A DNA stretch of 12,919 nt, taken from the NCBI GenBank assembly GCA_002803225.1, contig NXFV01000187.1, forward strand, positions 1 through 12,919, given 5' to 3'. Under the pieces are notes generated by a model. It was not told the origin of the DNA. It saw only the letters and a program-made list of their open reading frames with translations, and ran no database searches. Shown here piece by piece: positions 8,411 to 12,919 of this stretch. This stretch comes from Gamarada debralockiae (Eukaryota; Ascomycota; Leotiomycetes; Helotiales; Hyphodiscaceae). Position numbers and translations under genes: made by a program. The number at the start of each line of letters is the position of its first letter. Within the stretch, counting starts at the first letter, position 1.

Positions 8411-10575
8411 ATGTGCTACTACGACCAGTTTCGTTTTGACTGCGGGGATTTTAAATGGGGACACTTTCGGCAACATTGCGCTTGCGCTAGAGAGTACAGG
8501 ACTGGGGAAACTTGTGGTGTGAAACTTGTAATGGTCATGTACGATCTCCCAGAAAGGTGCAAACTCTGCAAGAAACTCGAATTACAGTGGGCCCGTAAGC
8601 GGAAGGAAGAAGAGCGTATTCGGAGATGGCAAATAGAGGGGCGGGAATTGGATACTTCGCGCCTCAAATCTACGGCTCAGGTGTGGGATGAAGTTGAGAC
8701 ATTGAAGGCGGAAATTGTTTCATTGCTTCGAATCCGCCTCAGCAGAATGCGCACAAGCAATGGCCGCACCGCTATGGAGGACATCGAGGACAGCGAGGCT
8801 GAGACACCTGCCCGTATGAGTTCCGGTTTGGAAGGCTCCTCCAAATCTACGATATTGGATGATGGCAGTAAAACAATTAGCTGTGACGCGGCTTCGACTT
8901 CAACAAAAGGCAGGGACGTTGAGCCAGCAAACAACAATGTTCTATGCCAGAAGATGCCCCTTCGATTTTTCCCCATAGACGCATCTAAGGACGCGTTCTT
9001 CATTAGTCGATGGCAAGATCATGTAGTGCCCAATATCAAGCCCTTACTCTGCAATGGCGAAGACTTGAGCATCTCAATTACCGTTTTACGACAAGGCCAA
9101 ACAGTTGAGGAGTCTGAGCCTGTAGTCAGAATCCAAACAAGCAAGACTCCGTCAGAGAAGGATCAAGCTGAGGTTGTCCGGTCTATTTCCCAGCTCCTAC
9201 TTCCCTTGCCCACCCCACGTGTTCTTTTCGTTGCGGGTTCAATAAAGAGGACCGCAAGAAGATCCGACTTAGACCTTCTGCCACGTGCAGCACGAAACAC
9301 CGCCTTCTTGAGACGACCGCCAATGGGTGTTTCCATCGGTGTCGATGGGAGCGTCAAAGACACCGCGACTCTTGGAGGATATATCTACATTGATAATGAT
9401 CCCTACATACTGACTGTGCATCATCTATTTACAGATGATGACACTGGCGAGGTATGTAAACCTGGAACAGCTATCACTCAGCCATCTCTACAAGAAGTGA
9501 AAGAATTTGGCGAGCTCTGGGATCGTCTGAGAACGTCTGGTGAGTACTTCCACTTGGATTGTGTCCAAAAGGTATTCGAGGATTTGAAGGCCTGTCTACC
9601 GGAGTTCTCATTTGGGAACTTAAAAGTTTCTTCTGGATACCGCAACCGGCCGTCTAGAGACCGAGCTGCAAATGTCGAGATGGATTGGGCGATTTGCAAA
9701 GTCGTCAAGGGGAGGTTAGGATCAAATATCTCTCCGTGTGAGAATCACCTATGTCAACAAACATCACCGGTCACCCCCGGCGGGCCTGTATTTGCGATTG
9801 GGCGGACCAGTGGTCACCAGAAGGGCAATGTAAACGGTTGCACGACGAGTCTCTTTCTGCAGAATAAGGATAGCTCGTATAGGGAGTCTGAAGAATGGGC
9901 TATCTTACGACCGGAGTCACTATCAGAAGAAACCTGGGTGACTCATGGGATAGGCGTTTCTGGGGACTCTGGTTCGTGGATATTAGAGAATGGGACAGAC
10001 AACCTCATTGGACAAGTGTGGGGCCGTGACTTTGAAGCAGGAGCCGATGGAATCAATGGCGAGATCATCACATACTTCACTCCCATACTCGATATATTTG
10101 ATGATATAATTGAGTTGACTGGAGCAACTGCGGTCTCAATGTCGTCCAACGCCGAGCCTGACACAGAAGACAAGGGAAAAGGAAAGGAAGTGGTAAGTGC
10201 AGCAAGGATTTCCACGTTAGTCGAATGTGAACTAAGGGGCAATAGGGATCATCGTTACCAAGTTCTTCGTTCGAGAGTGTAACCCTGACTTCAGGAATTG
10301 AAACTGCTACCGCAAATCGCACTTCTGGAGAGCCTACCGGATTAATGCTCGCGGCCGAACGCGAGCCTACGGGAAAACCCCTCAATAGCCAGAATGTTGA
10401 ATATCGAGGCCTCAGACTTTGCAGATTGTGCATTCTCACGGCATCTACCTTCACTAAAAAGACGAAGAATGTCTGTGGGATTTGTCACAAGATTATATCT
10501 AGTACTTTGTATGAGAATGTACTGTACCTCTCAGGAAAAGGGCTCAGTCCTCCCAAGAGGTTATTGACAACTTAG
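8411..10575 (+). CDS. Protease gene B: Cys-rich N-terminus, coiled coil and trypsin-like serine protease homologue (exons 8411-10192 and 10246-10575, 703 aa)
   Basis: Paralogue of gene A in its middle and protease domains, with a different front end. Residues 1-55 form a Cys/His module opening MCYYDQ (C11, H18, H22, C23, C25, C35, C50, C53), likely metal-binding. A basic helix and a short coiled coil follow (heptad positions V91, V95, L98, I102, L105), then a low-complexity linker to about 185. The domain shared with A (about 194-240) contains LRQGQTVEES. The protease domain (about 305-565) has H338 in LTVHH, D425 in EMDWA and S520 in GDSGSW, so the triad looks complete. No signal peptide. 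The ATG at 8411 is directly followed by the conserved-looking module. I prefer splicing of a 53-bp intron near the end, giving a Ser-rich tail with CRLC-x14-CGICH (C653, C656, C671, C674). Without it the protein ends at 10282 as 623 aa. Function unknown; the family is sure, the C-terminus is not. Confidence 0.82.
10193..10245 (+). other. Probable intron near the 3' end of protease gene B (53 bp)
   Basis: Strong donor GTAAGT, acceptor AATAG ending at 10245, and a weaker branch candidate (ACTAAG) about 11 bases before the acceptor. Phase 0. Splicing opens a further 110-codon frame rather than stopping at 10282. The new tail starts Ser-rich, in the same style as the tail of gene A. Retention gives a short basic tail instead. 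The branch site is the weak point, so both forms may exist. Confidence 0.6.
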
Positions 10576-10762
10576 GAACTGCTTCAGGGAGTACAGGACT
10601 GGAGAGACTCGCGGTATGAGACGTGTTATGATCACATATCAAATGGAGGATATGTACAAGTTGTGTACGAAGACCGAGATAAAGTGGAACCGAATGATAG
10701 GGGAGAAGGAACGCATTCGAAGATGGAGGAAGGGATGCGAAGCAGAGCCGTGGGTGCTCTAA
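10517..10762 (+). pseudogene. Relic of a third gene: copy of the protease B N-terminal module
   Basis: One frame across 10586-10744 encodes 53 residues that align without gaps to residues 27-79 of protein B, about 26 of 53 identical. Shared runs are REYRTGET, a KLC and ERIRRW. The frame upstream reaches an ATG at 10517 at nearly the same distance as in B (24 rather than 26 residues before REY) but is broken by TGA at 10565-10567. Downstream it stops with TAA at 10760-10762. Two of the module's cysteines (C35 and C50 of B) are replaced by Arg and Tyr. No protease domain follows. Its start overlaps the predicted last exon of gene B in another frame. A rescue by unseen splicing is possible but unlikely. 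Confidence 0.8.
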
Positions 10763-11049
10763 GGGTCTTTGGGTCAGGTTCTTCAACTTTCTGGTGGGAT
10801 GGAAATACAAAGGATGGGTGAACGTCAGCGAGAAAGGTGAAGGTGAAAAGGTATGTATCATGATTCGTGTGAGAATTTCAACACCAGTGTTTTAACGAGT
10901 CAGAAGTATGGAAATACGCAGACTAAATATTATGCCTAACCCGGTATGGAGTGAGAAGGTCCACGATGCTTCTCAAGAGAATGGGAATCTTACTGTACGC
11001 TCTCTTTCATGCACCTGAAAGTGTGTATAATTGCAGCAAACACTCCATT
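10763..11049. other. Gap between the relic pieces, no gene seen
   Basis: Nothing recognisable is encoded. A donor-like GTATGT lies near 10850 and an acceptor-like TTGCAG near 11036, so part of this could once have been an intron of the third copy or an insertion. No terminal inverted repeats or target-site duplication were noticed. Confidence 0.4.
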
Positions 11050-11115
11050 GCGGCAATAGAGGAGATAATTAAACAGCTGGAAGTACAGCTGGAGGAGCTG
11101 GAGTTGAAGAGACAA
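11050..11115 (+). pseudogene. Possible displaced coiled-coil segment of the third copy
   Basis: Within a short plus-strand frame (first ATG 10966, stop at 11137-11139), residues around IEEIIKQLEVQLEELE show regular 4-3-4-3 spacing of Ile and Leu. Protein B has the same pattern at V91-L105, shortly after its Cys module. In B the gap from RRW to the coiled coil is about 54 bases; here it is over 300. Sequence identity is low, so kinship rests on order and heptad pattern. It could also be an unrelated 57-codon frame. Confidence 0.35.
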
Positions 11116-11139
11116 GGGACCTTGGTTAGGTCGGGGTAG

Positions 11140-12893
11140 TGAATAATGTATGGTCGAACCATTGAAACCGAGAGGATGATTCAGGATGTAAAGTTAGAGA
11201 TGCATGATCCTGAAGTGGAGGCGTGATTCAAGTGTTCAGGGTTTAGTTGTTCCATTTGTTCGCATCGAGAGAGGATTTCAACATCGTATGTTTGGGATAT
11301 CCAACCTTCAATGGTTCAAACAGCTACGGCAATTTAGTCCACTGATCATCTCCAGATTTGGGCGGCCAAAACAATATATATAGCAATCTTAAAGTGCACA
11401 ATCCAAAACCAGTCTCTCATCACAACTAGCCTCATCTGGCATTCAAAGTAGTCGGATTCATAATGACCGTTCAAGCCCGTTTTTGTGAGGTGTACGTTAT
11501 CCGATCCATGATGTTGAAATGTGTCTCCAAACAAGGTTTTCCAATCAAAGAGCATCTTTGCCCCAGAATGAAAGGCTGACTGTGGTTGAGGAGACTGGGA
11601 TCGTTTGCGTGTTCCCTTACGCGAAACGGGGTAGGCGTGTTGTGGGGTAGAGATGTGTGCATTACCCCACGAACTAGGCGGGTGCCAAATTAGTAATGAC
11701 CCCCTATTGTCCTTATTTGAGATATTTTCAGAGACGGCATTGGGTTGATATCCAGCAATTACCAGGAGTGTCCAATGAAGTTGCACAACTGTGCCTTGGT
11801 AAGCCCCATAGCTGTTCGATATGAAGCATATGACAGGAGTTGACACTGGCCCAATTCCGCACCAAAGGCACAATCCAAAAACTCACTCCCGGTAGAGCAT
11901 TTGTGCTCTTCTCCAACAAGTTTGACTCCAAACGACTCGAATACCACTCAGGGTGGGCAACTATATCCCTTAGCCGACTTGAGATGGCAGTCAAGACGCA
12001 CTGACGTGGTTTGAAATGCAGGTCACATCACCAAATCATCCATTGACCCGATTCTAGTAGTCATTCATGAAGATACTCTAAGTCCCGAGGTCTCTGCAGA
12101 CCTCGGAAAATCTTTCCATATATTCCATTGATATCAAATCGCACTTTGCCCGTGCCTTCGGCCAACGGGGTTCTGAACAGCAAAATGGTGATCCAACCGG
12201 ATTTTCAAGAGATTAAGTCAAAGAAAGGCTCTCTTGGGACTACCGGTAGTAGTGTGTTGGAAGGAATAAAGAAGAATGTGTAACTTGCATCATTCTTGTC
12301 TTCATTCGCAAACCATGAGTGAGCGAATAAGCGTCGGCTGCTGCTCAGAGTCTTAGGACTCAATAATCCACTGACAGTCACTTGCTGCTCTTTAGCCTCT
12401 CTGCCATATTGTACTCTTGACAGATAGCATTGTACTGTACTCTGAGTTGAACGCGTGAGCTCGCGTCGCTCTGTACGAAAATCCGACGGCGAGAACTTTT
12501 GGTTGTTGAGTCTACTAAGCTGCTTTCAACTTGACGAGTCCCACTTGGGGCTTACTTTCATAGTGACCCAAGAAAGAAGACTTCAGGTTGAATCCAGGAC
12601 TACCGTATTATTTGAGATTCAAAGATATCGATCGTTCTACCTGTTCCAACGACCTAGACAGCTAGCCACTTTGGCCTTTGGGTACCTGGTTACCTGAGTC
12701 TTGATATCCGCGAGCTTAAAGTAGTTCTCAGAAGGGGAATAAATAAGTGTCCCTCTTCGTCCAAGAGGTTTCATTCAAGCTTCAAATACTGATTCAAAAT
12801 GAACGATTGACGTCATGAAAGTTTGTTTCAGCTGGCGATGAGACATCCCCACACGTGACCGCACCAACCTTGCGAAATTCCACGAGTCTACAC
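11140..12893. other. Stretch without a supported gene
   Basis: About 1.75 kb with no protein family recognised. The longest open frame on the minus strand (11346-11873) has no ATG until far inside and no known motif; others are below 90 codons. No protease-domain remains were found here. The only structure noted is the pair of hairpins at 12085-12117. Confidence 0.5.
12085..12117. repeat. Two adjoining inverted repeats
   Basis: CCGAGGTCT (12085-12093) and AGACCTCGG (12098-12106) form a perfect 9-bp, GC-rich stem with a CTGC loop. The last two G of this stem also start a second small inverted repeat, GGAAA-ATC-TTTCC (12105-12117). No gene ends or starts nearby, so no function is assigned. Confidence 0.6.
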
Positions 12894-12919
12894 AAAAAAA
12901 AAAAAAAAAAAAAAAAAAA
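12894..12919 (+). repeat. Run of 26 A at the right edge
   Basis: An uninterrupted A run reaches the end of the window. The sequence before it is intergenic and the window contains introns, so it is not the tail of one long cDNA. It may be a genomic homopolymer at which assembly stopped, the tail of a retroelement lying outside, or an assembly artefact. Confidence 0.9.

Noticed and set aside
9448..9481. GTATGT to CTCAG in gene B as a possible intron
   Set aside because: Only about 31 bases, too short to splice, and the reading frame through it aligns with paralogue A.
11346..11994. Overlapping minus-strand open frames, the longest 175 codons
   Set aside because: They open with GTG or TTG, the first ATG is far inside, no domain is recognised and no splice pattern joins them convincingly.
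12455..12697. 80-codon plus-strand frame near the right end
   Set aside because: Opens with GTG and shows no domain or splice support.

Overview
The window looks like nuclear DNA of a filamentous ascomycete (Pezizomycotina). The protein-coding genes are cut by very short introns of 47-55 bp. Donors are GTRAGY or GTATGT, most branch sites fit RCTRAC, and acceptors lie 10-20 bases further on. The encoded families (glia maturation factor, a two-HKD phospholipase D, zinc-finger/trypsin-like proteins) are typical fungal ones. Leotiomycetes is my guess for the class, from family resemblance only. The left end is a 71-bp tandem repeat and the right end a run of 26 A, which suggests a contig broken at low-complexity sequence on both sides.

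Layout: 1-235 tandem repeat; 236-1537 no supported gene; 1538-3502 (+) protease gene A, two exons, 638 aa; 3599-4134 (-) glia maturation factor, three exons, 142 aa, convergent with A; 4135-5057 divergent promoter region with an upstream ORF at 4894-5061; 5058-7618 (+) phospholipase D-like gene, four exons, 801 aa; 7619-8410 intergenic; 8411-10575 (+) protease gene B, probably two exons, 703 aa (623 aa if the last intron is retained); 10517-10762 and probably 11050-11115 (+) broken remains of a third gene with a B-like N-terminus; 11140-12919 no supported gene.

The most notable content is the pair of intracellular trypsin-like (PA-clan) serine protease homologues. A and B share a central domain and a protease domain with His, Asp and Ser in matching motifs (LTVxH, EMDWA, GDSGSW). 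They carry unrelated cysteine-rich N-terminal modules. With the relic after B, this is a locus where the family has been duplicated, had its front end exchanged, and partly decayed around two housekeeping-type genes. No function is established for the family; a sensing or regulatory role is inference only.

Several gene-expression details stand out. The GMF start codon is separated from the rest of the protein by a GC-AG intron. The PLD start codon overlaps the stop of a 55-codon upstream ORF. Intron retention in A would leave a finger-only protein, while retention in B would replace a tail carrying two CxxC pairs.
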